DNA from: JAWKVD01 sp041398225
GTDB lineage: Bacteria; Pseudomonadota; Alphaproteobacteria; Caulobacterales; Hyphomonadaceae
DNA length: 64,000 nucleotides
Reading direction: 5' to 3'
Assembly (NCBI GenBank): GCA_041398225.1
Contig: JAWKVD010000003.1
Location: forward strand, 124,001 to 188,000
Under the pieces are notes generated by a model, which searched no databases, was not told where the DNA came from, and worked only from the letters and a program-made list of their open reading frames with translations. Below, piece by piece: positions 24,586-33,401 of the stretch. The position numbers were made by a program, and so were the translations under genes. Position 1 is the stretch's first letter. Each line of letters begins with the position of its first letter.

Positions 24586-26408
24586 CAGAACGCCTGCCCG
24601 ATGGAGATGTAGACCTGCACGTCGGAATCGCCCTCGCGCTTGTTCAGCGGCGTGGCGATGTCGAAGCGCAACGGCCCGAAGCCGGCATAGTAGCGCAGGC
24701 CGAGACCGGCGCCGGCGCGCATGTCCGCGATCGGCGGATCGATATTGTCGCCAGCCGCGCCGGCGTCGATGAAGGCGACATAGCCGAAGCGCTCGCTCGC
24801 GCGCCAACGCAGTTCGGCGCTGGCTTCTATCAGCGACCGGCCGCCGACCGGCGTATTGGTCGCATCGCGCGGGGAAAGGCTTTGATATTCGTAGCCGCGC
24901 ACAGATCCGCCGCCGCCCGCGAAGAACAGCTTGTCAGGCGGCGCCCCGTTGGGCCCGACAATGGCGCCGAGCTTCCCCCTGAGCGCGCCGACCAGCTTCT
25001 CCGAACCGATCGGCATATAGAGCGAGGCTTCGCCGCTCATGCGCGTGAAAGCGATCCGGTCGTCGCCAAACGTAATGCCTGGCTCCAGCGAGAGACGGGC
25101 GCGCACGCCGTTGGCGGGATCGAGCACGTCGCGCACGCCGATGTATTCCGCGCTGGCCGTCGCGCCGAGCAGGTAGATCTCCCGTCGATCGGTCATCAAG
25201 GCGCGCGTGCGCTGGTCGGCGATGCTGGCGTAGCTCGCTTCGACGCCGAGAGAGCCGCGCACCCGCCGCGTGAACTGTTCCTCGATCGTGGCGGAGAGCT
25301 TGCCGCCGGTCTGGTCGTACGCGTCGGTTTCGAAATCCTCGATGGTCGCGGCCACTCGCAGGTCGCGGCTGTAGCGCCGAACGTTGGGTCGGGTCCACGC
25401 GGCTTCCACGCGCCGTTCGAGCGTCGCGACCTGGGCGGTGACGGTGACCGTCTCTCCGCGTCCGCGCAGATTGCGCAATTCCCACTGGCCTTCGACGCCC
25501 ACGCCTTCCGAAGTCGAGGCCGACGCGCCGAGCGCGACCGTTCGCCTGTCCCGCTCGGTGACGTTCACCGTCACATCGCGCGGAACCATTCCATCGACGC
25601 TCTGCTGGTCATCCGCAGCGAGCTTGACGCTCGTCGTTTCGAAGAGTCCGGTCTGCGACAGGCGCGTGCGGAACTCGTCGAGCTGGAGTTCGGAATAGCG
25701 GGCGCCGGGCTTCCAGGGCGCCAGCGTCTGCACGAAGTCCAGCCGCGTGCGCTCCGCGCCGCTCAGCGTGATCTCGCCGAACGAGGCGCGCCGTCCGGGT
25801 TTGAGCTGAAAGGTGACTTCGATCGTATGGGCGTCGCCGTCGGCCAGCGCGTCGACCGGATCGGCCTCGGCGTCCGGATAGCCGCGGGCCTTGAGGCGGG
25901 CGAGCAGGGCGTCGCCGACATTGAGCACCGGCTCGGCGCGCGCCGGCGCGTCGACGACGATCGGCGTCAGCATGTCTTCGAGGATTTTGCGGGTCTCGTC
26001 ATCCGGCTCGCCATCCGCGTACTGGATGCGCCGTCCCGCGAAGGTGAAGCGCTCGCCGGGCAGCACGGTCACCGACCGCGTGAAGGCGTCCAGTCCTTCG
26101 GCCTCTGCTTCCGCGTCGGCCTGATACCAGCCTTCAGACTCCAGGAGCTTCAGCACCGTCTGGGCGGCGCGTTCCGCCTGTCGCCGGGCTTCGAAACGGC
26201 TTTGCGGCTCGTCCTCGACCGCAAGCAAAGGCTTGAGCGGCGCGACAAGGTCTTCCGGAAGTCCCTCGACGGGCACGCGCGATCCTTGCGCGAGAGCGCT
26301 TAGGGGAGCGAACAGCAGGGCGCAGGCGATCGCGGCCAGCGCAAGGCGCAGACCCCGAAATCCCCGCCACGAGGATCCCTGCCACAAGGAGATGCGGCGA
26401 GCCGCCAT
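24585..26408 (-). CDS. tamA: translocation and assembly module subunit TamA (Omp85 family)
   Basis: A 607-residue outer-membrane protein of the Omp85/BamA superfamily. A signal peptide ends near residue 40 (SALA). POTRA repeats follow (about 45-280), with motifs such as YSELQLDEFRTRLSQTGLF. The C-terminal 16-strand Bac_surface_Ag barrel (about 290-607) includes GGGGSVRGYEYQSLSP, the conserved lid-lock loop, and ends in YISIGQAF. The start at 26408 has GTGGAG 6 nt upstream; the frame also runs to a GTG at 26474. It is cotranscribed with tamB. A structured hairpin lies between it and dapE. Confidence 0.93.
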   Translation of the reverse strand: MAARRISLWQGSSWRGFRGLRLALAAIACALLFAPLSALAQGSRVPVEGLPEDLVAPLKPLLAVEDEPQSRFEARRQAERAAQTVLKLLESEGWYQADAEAEAEGLDAFTRSVTVLPGERFTFAGRRIQYADGEPDDETRKILEDMLTPIVVDAPARAEPVLNVGDALLARLKARGYPDAEADPVDALADGDAHTIEVTFQLKPGRRASFGEITLSGAERTRLDFVQTLAPWKPGARYSELQLDEFRTRLSQTGLFETTSVKLAADDQQSVDGMVPRDVTVNVTERDRRTVALGASASTSEGVGVEGQWELRNLRGRGETVTVTAQVATLERRVEAAWTRPNVRRYSRDLRVAATIEDFETDAYDQTGGKLSATIEEQFTRRVRGSLGVEASYASIADQRTRALMTDRREIYLLGATASAEYIGVRDVLDPANGVRARLSLEPGITFGDDRIAFTRMSGEASLYMPIGSEKLVGALRGKLGAIVGPNGAPPDKLFFAGGGGSVRGYEYQSLSPRDATNTPVGGRSLIEASAELRWRASERFGYVAFIDAGAAGDNIDPPIADMRAGAGLGLRYYAGFGPLRFDIATPLNKREGDSDVQVYISIGQAF

Positions 26409-26490
26409 GAACTCCACTTTCCGCGTGCGCGCCTGGCGCGGGCCGACTCCATTCCGGTCCGAAGCAAGGCCCACGCCGCGCCGACAAGCC

Positions 26491-26530
26491 CCTAGCGCCC
26501 CGTCCGGAAACGGATGGGGCAGGAGCTAGG
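26491..26530. promoter_or_regulatory. 40-nt extended hairpin with tetraloop between dapE and tamA
   Basis: An outer 6-bp stem cctagc/gctagg (26491-26496 with 26525-26530) is joined through a 4-nt bulge (26521-26524). The inner 10-bp stem is 26497-26506 with 26511-26520, including one G-T pair, and closes on gaaa. On the transcribed minus strand the loop reads TTTC. No T-tract follows, so it may be an attenuator, a processing site or a Rho-assisted terminator after dapE. Confidence 0.55.
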
Positions 26531-26565
26531 CGATCCCATGGCGGTGATACGCCCGTCAGCGCGGA

Positions 26566-27720
26566 TCAGGCGAAGTACCCGGCCAGAATGCGGTAATATA
26601 CCCGGCACAGGGTTTCGATTTCGTCGATGGCGACGTGTTCGTCCACGGAGTGTGCAGTCTGGTTCGGAAGGCCGAGTTCCGCCACCGGACACACGTCCTT
26701 AACGAAACGGGCGTCCGAAGTTCCGCCGCCGGTAGACAGGGTTCCCGGATGGTTGGTCTCGCGCTGGATGGAATCGAGGATGAGATCCGTAAGCCGGCCA
26801 GGTTCGGTGTAGAAAGGCTCGCCTGATACGCGCATCTCTGTCGAGACGGTCACCTTTCCGAACGTTCCGTTAAGCAGATCGGCGATGCGCGCCATCAGCG
26901 CGTCGCCGGTATGGTTCATGTTGAACCGGATGTTGAACTTGGCGGCGGCGGAGGCCGGCAGCACGTTGTGCGCCGGGTTGCCGACATCGACGGTCGTGAC
27001 TTCGAGGTTGGACGGCTGGAAGCCGGGACTACCGTCGTCGAGCGGCATGCTCCGGAGTTTCTGCAGCGCGTCGAGCAACACCGGGACCGGGTTGGCCGCC
27101 TTGTGGGGGTAGGCCGCATGGCCCTGCTGGCCGACGGCGCGGACAACGCCGTTGAGGCTGCCGCGCCGGCCATTCTTCACGATGTCGGCGATGCGCTCTT
27201 CGGACGTGGGTTCGCCGACAAGGCAATGATCGAGCGTTTCCCCGTCGGCGGTCACGGCGGGCAGGAACTTCCGCGTGCCGTTGATCGCCGGGCCTTCCTC
27301 GTCGCCGGTGATCAGGAAGGAGATCGATCCTTTCGGCGCGCCATGGTCGGCGAGGTAGCGCGCGGTGGCGGCTACGAAGGCGCCGATCGAGCCCTTCATG
27401 TCGACCGCTCCGCGGCCGTAGAGCACGCCATTGACGATCTCGGCGCCGAACGGGTCATGCTTCCATGCGGCCTCGTCGCCCACCGGTACGACGTCGGTAT
27501 GGCCGCAATAACAGAAGTTCGGCGCGGTCGTACCGAAGCGGGCGTAGAGATTGTCCACGGTTTCGATGGGGTAGCGCCGGGTCTGGAAGCCGAGGCTTTC
27601 CAGCGCCTCCGCAAGGTAATCCTGGGCCGTGTCATCGCAGGGCGTGACGGTGGGACAACGGATCAGCGCCTGGGTGACCGCGACGGGATCTTTCAGGAGG
27701 TCGGGGGAAATATCAGCCAT
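26566..27720 (-). CDS. dapE: succinyl-diaminopimelate desuccinylase DapE
   Basis: DapE removes succinate from N-succinyl-LL-DAP in lysine and peptidoglycan precursor synthesis, using two zinc ions. The 384-residue M20 metallopeptidase shows the metal site: H74 and D76 (CGHTDVVPVGD), D107 (GRGAVDMKGS), E141/E142 (GDEEGPAINGT), the Glu of VGEPTSEE and the late His of NQTAHSVDEH. The start at 27720 (MADISPD) gives the normal length; an unsupported longer frame reaches 27801. DapD, two steps earlier in the same pathway, is encoded about 3 kb upstream. Confidence 0.95.
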   Translation of the reverse strand: MADISPDLLKDPVAVTQALIRCPTVTPCDDTAQDYLAEALESLGFQTRRYPIETVDNLYARFGTTAPNFCYCGHTDVVPVGDEAAWKHDPFGAEIVNGVLYGRGAVDMKGSIGAFVAATARYLADHGAPKGSISFLITGDEEGPAINGTRKFLPAVTADGETLDHCLVGEPTSEERIADIVKNGRRGSLNGVVRAVGQQGHAAYPHKAANPVPVLLDALQKLRSMPLDDGSPGFQPSNLEVTTVDVGNPAHNVLPASAAAKFNIRFNMNHTGDALMARIADLLNGTFGKVTVSTEMRVSGEPFYTEPGRLTDLILDSIQRETNHPGTLSTGGGTSDARFVKDVCPVAELGLPNQTAHSVDEHVAIDEIETLCRVYYRILAGYFA

Positions 27721-27932
27721 GCGTCCGTCTAGCGCGGCCGTCTTCCGATGAAAAGCAGCCTGCCCCGGGAGAGGCGGGCGCGCGGCGATCAAGCGCGCCA
27801 TGATGAAACTTCCCTCATGGAAAGCCCTTGGCGGCGCGGCGGGGTTGATGGGACTCGCCCGCCCCCGATATCACCGTTAAGGTTACCGGCATGATGCTGG
27901 ACGGGGCTGTTCCGGCCGTTTGAAGAAGGATC

Positions 27933-29915
27933 GTGCGTTTGGGCGACGCCGCCTCCTCACCTCAGGCTGATCAGGGATCGCCGCATCCGGCCGCCAGCCT
28001 TCATGCGACGCATCAGGACCCGTTCCGCATCCGGGCCGAGCGCGAGGCCCGCAAGCGGGCCGAACAGGCGGCCAAGCGGTTCGGGCGGACCACGATGGAC
28101 CCCTTCTCGGCCAATCAAGCCGCGCCCGATCCGTTCCGCACCCGCGCCAACGCCCGCACACGTCCCGATCCATTTGCAGCTGTCGCCGTTTCCGCCGCCG
28201 AAGCGGAGGCGGTCGCTCCGCTGCACGATCTCGATCCTGTCCTGGGCGTGCCAACCGAACCGGAGCAGGCGGCGTCGTTCGAGCCTCCGGTTGAGCAGCA
28301 GGCTGAGGCGCCGATCGAGCCGGCGCCGGAGGTGCGGGAGGCTGAAACGCCGAGCGCCCAGGCGGCGCCCGACATGGTCCCCGAAGTTGAAGACCTGACG
28401 GCCGAGGCGGTCGCCGGCGATGTTGCAGCGGGAGATGCTGCAGCCGAGACGGAGGTCTCCGCCGCGACGGCGCAAGCTGAACCGGTCGACGATGGTCTGC
28501 ATGCCGACGCTGAGTTGCCGGATCAGGGCGCGCAGGACACGCCGAGCGAAGCGGTGGTGCAGTCTGCGGTCGCGGAGGAGGTTGCCGAAGTCCCGGTCGC
28601 GGCGGTCGACGAGGTCGAAGCGCAGCAGACGACGCAAGACTCCGAAGTCGAGCTTGCGGTTGCGACGGCGCCGGATGCCGACCCCATCCTCGACCCGCAA
28701 ACGGAGGCCGAAGCCGCGATCGCAGAGCCGGTGAGCGCGGAGCCGGTCGACGCTGAATTTGAGGACGGGCCCTCAGGGCTCGATTCCGGGATCGAGGCCG
28801 ATAGCTTCGCCGACCGGACGACGGAGGAAAGCGCCGCTGACGAATCGGCGGCGACCGCCGCCCAGCCGATTGAGGCCGAGTTCGAAGAACACGCCGTCGA
28901 TCCGGCCGCTACGATGGCCGGTGAAACGCGGGAGCCCGAGCGCCTGATGCTGATCGCCGCCTCCACGGCGGTGTCGCGCGCCGCGCCCAATCCGGGTCGG
29001 AGCGCACCGTTCGCAACGGCGGCGTCCGGACAGGGGACGACATCTTCCGGCGCGCATCCGGCCGGGCCGTCGGCGGCGGACTACTATCGCACCGGCGGAG
29101 CGGGCGGCGCCGGCGGAAACGGCGGCGGCGATGAACCGCGCCCCTATGCCGACAAGTCGTGGACGCTGGACGATATTGTTGCGGCGGTCATGGTGCTGGG
29201 CATTCTGGCTTTGCTGGTGTGGGGGCTTTTTACGCGCGAATCGTCGAAGCCGGCGACGCCCGAGGAAACCGACGCGCTTGTCCAATCGCAAAGCGTGGCC
29301 GCGTTGCCGGACCCGTTTCCGGAGGGCCCGGTCGACCTCACGCCGACATCGCCCGTGGAGGCGAGCGACGGCGTCGGCGGGCCGGAAACGCTGATGAACG
29401 AAGACGACAGCGCCTTGCTGGCCGCGCCTGCGACGGTTGCGGCGCCGGACGTTCCGGCCGCGCCGGAGATCGCCGAGAGCCCGGCCGAGGCGGAGCCCGC
29501 GACGCAGGTCGCTCCAGCGGCCTGCACGCCCGGCAAGGTCGTGCGGGTTCTCTTCTGCACCAAGAGCACGCGGCTCACTCCCGCTATGCAGGACCGCCTG
29601 CGCGGCGACATCGCCGAGTGGAAATCCTGCGCCGGCGATCGCGAGATCGTCGTAAAGGGATATGCGGACACGCGCGGCGCCGAGGACAGCAATCGCACGC
29701 TCGCCGAAGGTCGCGCCGAAAGCGTGGCGGCCTTCCTGCGTGGCGAGGGACTGGCGGTCGCCGCGCCTGAAGGCGTCGGCGAAGCGCCGGGTCTTGAGGA
29801 CGGCCGCAACTGCCCGGGACAGCGCCGGGCGGACCTGTTCCTCGGATCGGACGCGCCGCCGCTCAACCGCGCCTGCGCCCCGCCGGAGGAACTGGCTGAC
29901 CTCGTCTGCCCCTAG
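27933..29915 (+). CDS. single-pass OmpA-like protein with long acidic N-terminal arm
   Basis: A 660-residue protein I cannot assign to a named family. Residues 1-50 are basic and Arg-rich. Residues about 60-380 are low-complexity, dominated by Ala, Glu, Val and Pro and strongly acidic. One transmembrane helix sits at about 412-433 (DIVAAVMVLGILALLVWGLF). A second Pro/Ala/Glu linker runs to about 530. The C-terminus (538-650) resembles an OmpA peptidoglycan-binding domain, with VKGYADTRGAEDSNRTLAEGRAE, and contains six Cys. The topology would be N-in, with the OmpA domain periplasmic. Translation starts at GTG with GAAGGA just upstream. It is transcribed against dapE and dapD and splits them. 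Confidence 0.8.
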   Translation: MRLGDAASSPQADQGSPHPAASLHATHQDPFRIRAEREARKRAEQAAKRFGRTTMDPFSANQAAPDPFRTRANARTRPDPFAAVAVSAAEAEAVAPLHDLDPVLGVPTEPEQAASFEPPVEQQAEAPIEPAPEVREAETPSAQAAPDMVPEVEDLTAEAVAGDVAAGDAAAETEVSAATAQAEPVDDGLHADAELPDQGAQDTPSEAVVQSAVAEEVAEVPVAAVDEVEAQQTTQDSEVELAVATAPDADPILDPQTEAEAAIAEPVSAEPVDAEFEDGPSGLDSGIEADSFADRTTEESAADESAATAAQPIEAEFEEHAVDPAATMAGETREPERLMLIAASTAVSRAAPNPGRSAPFATAASGQGTTSSGAHPAGPSAADYYRTGGAGGAGGNGGGDEPRPYADKSWTLDDIVAAVMVLGILALLVWGLFTRESSKPATPEETDALVQSQSVAALPDPFPEGPVDLTPTSPVEASDGVGGPETLMNEDDSALLAAPATVAAPDVPAAPEIAESPAEAEPATQVAPAACTPGKVVRVLFCTKSTRLTPAMQDRLRGDIAEWKSCAGDREIVVKGYADTRGAEDSNRTLAEGRAESVAAFLRGEGLAVAAPEGVGEAPGLEDGRNCPGQRRADLFLGSDAPPLNRACAPPEELADLVCP

Positions 29916-29938
29916 CGGTTGGTCTGCGCGCTTTGTCG

Positions 29939-30373
29939 TCAGGCCGATGGTTGCTTGCGTCGCATAAGCTTCAGGCCGGACCAGTCCTGATCGACGGCGC
30001 AGACCTTCACGTCCACGAGCCCCATCGGAAGCGCTTCCGCGCGAATGCCGTCCTCGGTCAGGTCGACGAACATCGGCGAGGTCTTCTTGGGCCAGCTCAC
30101 CCAGATCATACCGCCCTGAGCGAGACGCGCCTCCAGCGGTCGCAGATTGGCTTGCAGGTCTGCTGCTGTGCGCACGAAAACGTGCAGATAGTCATAGCTT
30201 CCAGATTTGGGCGGGGTGTCGCTCGCGGCGACCGCGACATCGTCCATGAGGTCGCTGAAGTTCGGCGGCGGCGAGATCGCCAGCGCCGCCATATCCGGCT
30301 TGAGGCCGAGCTTCTTCACAAGCGGCTTGCCGGAATATCCATGCTCGGAGCTGGATGATCCGGAGCTGGCCAC
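29939..30373 (-). CDS. DUF3052 family protein
   Basis: A 144-residue small cytoplasmic protein of the DUF3052 family, recognised by the opening EHGYSGKPLVKKLGLKPD and the motif GGMIWVSWPKK. The function of the family is not established; the fold is suggestive of a nucleotide-binding or SAM-like core without clear catalytic residues. The GTG at 30373 is chosen because it begins just before the conserved region and lies 2 nt after the dapD stop, so translation is likely coupled to dapD. A longer open frame upstream overlaps dapD and is a shadow. Confidence 0.82.
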   Translation of the reverse strand: MASSGSSSSEHGYSGKPLVKKLGLKPDMAALAISPPPNFSDLMDDVAVAASDTPPKSGSYDYLHVFVRTAADLQANLRPLEARLAQGGMIWVSWPKKTSPMFVDLTEDGIRAEALPMGLVDVKVCAVDQDWSGLKLMRRKQPSA

Positions 30374-30375
30374 AA

Positions 30376-31227
30376 TCAGGCTCTCAGCAGATCGTTGACG
30401 GACGTCTTGGCCCGCGTGCCGGCGTCCACCTGTTTCACGATCACGGCGCAGTAGAGCGAGGGGCTCCAGTTCTGCCCCGGCATGTCCTTGGTCCCCGGCC
30501 GGTTGCCCGCGACGACGACCGAGTAAGGCGGCACTTCGCCATAAAGCGTCTCGCCGGTGGCCCGGTTGATGATCGGCGTCGACTGACCCAGATAGACGCC
30601 CATGCCGATCACGGAGCCTTGGCGGACCACGACGCCCTCGGCCACTTCCGAACGGGCGCCCACGAAGCAATCATCCTCGATGATGACCGGGTTCGCCTGC
30701 AGCGGCTCCAGCACGCCGCCGATGCCGACGCCGCCGGAGAGGTGGCAGTTGCGTCCGATCTGCGCGCACGACCCCACAGTGGTCCAGGTGTCGACCATCG
30801 TGCCTTCGGCCACATACGCGCCGATATTCACGAAGGACGGCATCAGAACAACGTCGGGCGCGATATACGAACCGCGCCGCACGACGGCGCCGGGCACGGC
30901 GCGGAAGCCGCCCTTGCGGAAGTCGTCCTCGCTCCATCCGCTGAACTTGGTCGGCACCTTGTCCCACCACGGTCCCGGCGCATCCGCGCCGCCGATCGCC
31001 GCATTGGCGTTGAGGCGGAAGGAGAGAAGGACGGCCTTCTTGAGCCACTGGTTGACGATCCATCCGCCGGCGCCGTCCGGTTCGGCGACGCGCGCGTCGC
31101 CCGCGTCGAGCCGCGCCAGCGCGGTTTCGACCGCGTCTCGCACCGCGCCTGTCGTTGCGGCGCTAAGCGCGGCGCGATCCTCCCAGGCGGCGTCGATGGC
31201 GGCGGCGAGATCGGTAGTGTTCGACAA
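30376..31227 (-). CDS. dapD: tetrahydrodipicolinate N-succinyltransferase DapD
   Basis: DapD transfers succinate from succinyl-CoA to tetrahydrodipicolinate in the lysine/DAP pathway. The 283-residue trimeric enzyme has an N-terminal helical domain (SNTTDLAAAIDAAWED) and a left-handed beta-helix made of hexapeptide repeats (about 120-240; GAVVRRGSYIAPDVVLMPSF). The start codon is TTG, supported by GGAG about 8 nt upstream and by alignment with the usual MSNT start. DapE, from the same pathway, lies about 2.6 kb downstream on the same strand. Confidence 0.95.
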   Translation of the reverse strand: MSNTTDLAAAIDAAWEDRAALSAATTGAVRDAVETALARLDAGDARVAEPDGAGGWIVNQWLKKAVLLSFRLNANAAIGGADAPGPWWDKVPTKFSGWSEDDFRKGGFRAVPGAVVRRGSYIAPDVVLMPSFVNIGAYVAEGTMVDTWTTVGSCAQIGRNCHLSGGVGIGGVLEPLQANPVIIEDDCFVGARSEVAEGVVVRQGSVIGMGVYLGQSTPIINRATGETLYGEVPPYSVVVAGNRPGTKDMPGQNWSPSLYCAVIVKQVDAGTRAKTSVNDLLRA

Positions 31228-31369
31228 GCGATTGGCTCCGTGTTCGGCGGGGCTTTGGGCGGGTCAGTCCTTCAGGGTCAGGGGGAATACCCTGTCCCGG
31301 CTGATACGCCAACAGTCGATGCGCCCCGGACGTTGCGGAGAGGGCGGGGCGGAGACCCGAAGGCCGCTC

Positions 31370-32506
31370 TCAGTCCTCGCTTTCGGTCGGCGCGCCGAAC
31401 GAGCGGTCGAAGAACTCGAACACCAGCTTACCGTCCTCGGGGATCGGCGTCTCCATGAACTCGGCCTGACGATAGCGCCGCGCGGCGCAGTCCTTGCGGC
31501 CGAGAATCGCGAAGCGCGACCGGGAGATGCAGAACACTGTCTGCGCGCCCTTCAGCTTGCGCGTTCCCTGCGGCGACAGCATTTCGGCGTACACATAGTG
31601 CGGCGTCGCGATCAGCATGTCATCCACCGTGCGCGCGCAGGCCCCGGCTTCAAGCGTCCACCAGCCGCGCGATTCCCACTCTTCGGGACGCCGGCGCGCA
31701 ATGGCCGCGAGCACGCGATTTTCGGTGCGGTTGCAGAGCATCAGCCCGACTTCCAGCGAGCGGTTGCGCGCGACATCCTCAAGAATGTCGATCAGCTTGG
31801 CATCCGGCGTGTTAGGCGGGAGTTTTCGTTCGGCGAGAAACGCCGCGATCGCGGCGCGCGAACGGCGTCCGATATAGCCGTCGACATTTTCCGATTCGAC
31901 GCCGGCGTCGGACAACAGGCGTTGGAGACCCGCGGCCAGCGCCGATTGGCCGGGCTTGTTGTAGTCCTCGGTCTCGCGAAAGGTCAGCTTGTCGCCGCGT
32001 GCGCGGTCGAGGCGCACCGCCCGGAAGTTCCGCGACTCGAGTCCCACGGAGGCGCACGAGGACGGGTTGCGTACGGAGAAGCGGCCGTTCGGGTCCACGC
32101 ACAGCGGCACATCGCCCGGCCAGGTGCGCTGACCGCCGCGGTGCGCGGTGGAGGATCTGGCGTAGACGAAATAGATGCCGCGCTTTACCGGCGCCTGGAT
32201 GACCGCACGGCATTCGCCGGGGCGCAGGCGCGTCCAGCCTTCGACAATCACATTGTCGCCGTCGGGGCGGCCGGTGGAGGCCTCCAGCACGAAACTTGTC
32301 TGATTGCACAGGCGCCATCCGCCCGTGTCCTGTTCCTGCGCCATGGCCGGAACCGGAGCGCCGCCCCCCATGGCCAGCACGAGCGCCGCGAGGCAGGCGG
32401 CCGCCGTTCGCGCCCACAGGCCGCGAACCGACCCACGCGAACGCTGAGCGCCGCAGGGGCCATGGCTCCCGAGCCGAGTCCTATTTGACGAGCGTTCCCG
32501 CGCCAT
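31370..32506 (-). CDS. periplasmic protein with two DUF1036 domains flanking a peptidoglycan-binding-like segment
   Basis: A 378-residue exported protein with an unusually long n-region before the signal peptide core (about 33-57, cleavage near AMA). The first DUF1036 domain (63-170; WRLCNQTSFVLEA, GWTRLRPGEC) is followed by a helical segment resembling a PG_binding_1 domain (187-232; LQRLLSDAG...VDGYIGRRSRAAIAAF). A second DUF1036 domain follows (253-350; GLMLCNRTENRVLAAI, GWWTLEAGAC). Conserved Cys pairs in both suggest disulfides. DUF1036 has no established function. The ATG at 32506 overlaps the 3' end of argB by 26 nt, suggesting an argB operon member. Confidence 0.82.
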   Translation of the reverse strand: MARERSSNRTRLGSHGPCGAQRSRGSVRGLWARTAAACLAALVLAMGGGAPVPAMAQEQDTGGWRLCNQTSFVLEASTGRPDGDNVIVEGWTRLRPGECRAVIQAPVKRGIYFVYARSSTAHRGGQRTWPGDVPLCVDPNGRFSVRNPSSCASVGLESRNFRAVRLDRARGDKLTFRETEDYNKPGQSALAAGLQRLLSDAGVESENVDGYIGRRSRAAIAAFLAERKLPPNTPDAKLIDILEDVARNRSLEVGLMLCNRTENRVLAAIARRRPEEWESRGWWTLEAGACARTVDDMLIATPHYVYAEMLSPQGTRKLKGAQTVFCISRSRFAILGRKDCAARRYRQAEFMETPIPEDGKLVFEFFDRSFGAPTESED

Positions 32507-33401
32507 GTTCCGTGAACAGCTCCATGATTAGGGCGTGAGGTTTCCTGCCATCGAGAATGACGGCGGCTTCCACACCCTTTTCCACGGCTTGCATGGCGGT
32601 TTCAAGCTTCGGAATCATACCGCCCTTGGCGGTGCCGTCGGCGATCAGGTTGCGGCCCTCCGCCACGGTCAGCTGTTTTATCAGCTTGCCCGACTTGTCG
32701 AGCACGCCCACAACATCGGTCAGGAACAGCACGCGCCGCGCTTTCAGGGCCGCAGCCACGGCCCCGGCGGCCGTGTCGGCGTTGATGTTGAAGCTGCGGC
32801 CGTCCGGGCCGACCCCGACCGGGGCGACCACGGGGATGAAATCGTCGTCAGCTTTCGCGGCGAGCGCTTCAAGCACGCCCGGATCGACCCTGTCCGGTTC
32901 GCCGACATATCCAAGATCGACCACGCGCTCGATATTGCTGTCAGGGTCCTTGCGCGTGCGCGTCGCCTTGACCGCCGTGATCAGGTTTGCGTCGGCGCCG
33001 GACAGGCCGACGGCCTTGCCTCCGGCGGCGTTGATCGCCCGCACGATGGATTTGTTGATGCCGCCCGCCAGCACCATTTCGACGATCTCCATCGACTGGG
33101 CGTCGGTTACGCGCAGCCCGTCCTCGAAGGTCGAAACAATGCCCAGCTTGTCGAGCATCCGCCCGATCTGCGGGCCGCCTCCATGCACGACGACCGGGTT
33201 CACGCCCAGATGCTTCAGCAGCACGACGTCCTTGGCGAAGGCGGAGGCGAGCTCCTCGTTCTCCATGGCGTGGCCGCCATACTTGATCACGATGGTTTGG
33301 CGGTCATAGCGCTGGATGAAGGGCAGGGCCTCGGACAGGGTCCTCGCGGTCGCGAGGGCCTCCGGATTGATCTCGACCGGGGCGGGCGTCTTCTTGCTCA
33401 T
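32481..33401 (-). CDS. argB: acetylglutamate kinase ArgB
   Basis: ArgB phosphorylates N-acetylglutamate, the second step of arginine synthesis. The 306-residue amino-acid-kinase-fold protein shows VIKYGGHAM (phosphate binding, near residue 40), VVHGGGPQIG (73-82), FNINADTAAGAVA (substrate/ATP site) and LTDVVGVLDKSG. The N-terminal helix (EALATARTLSEALPFIQRY) is typical of arginine-sensitive hexameric forms. It sits next to engB/yidC as in other alphaproteobacteria, although an ABC exporter now separates it from engB. Confidence 0.96.
   Translation of the reverse strand: MSKKTPAPVEINPEALATARTLSEALPFIQRYDRQTIVIKYGGHAMENEELASAFAKDVVLLKHLGVNPVVVHGGGPQIGRMLDKLGIVSTFEDGLRVTDAQSMEIVEMVLAGGINKSIVRAINAAGGKAVGLSGADANLITAVKATRTRKDPDSNIERVVDLGYVGEPDRVDPGVLEALAAKADDDFIPVVAPVGVGPDGRSFNINADTAAGAVAAALKARRVLFLTDVVGVLDKSGKLIKQLTVAEGRNLIADGTAKGGMIPKLETAMQAVEKGVEAAVILDGRKPHALIMELFTEHGAGTLVK

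Noticed and set aside
26474..27801. Extended N-termini for TamA (to 26474) and DapE (to 27801)
   Set aside because: The downstream ATGs give proper signal peptide or family-typical length; the extensions are Arg/Pro-rich and look non-coding.
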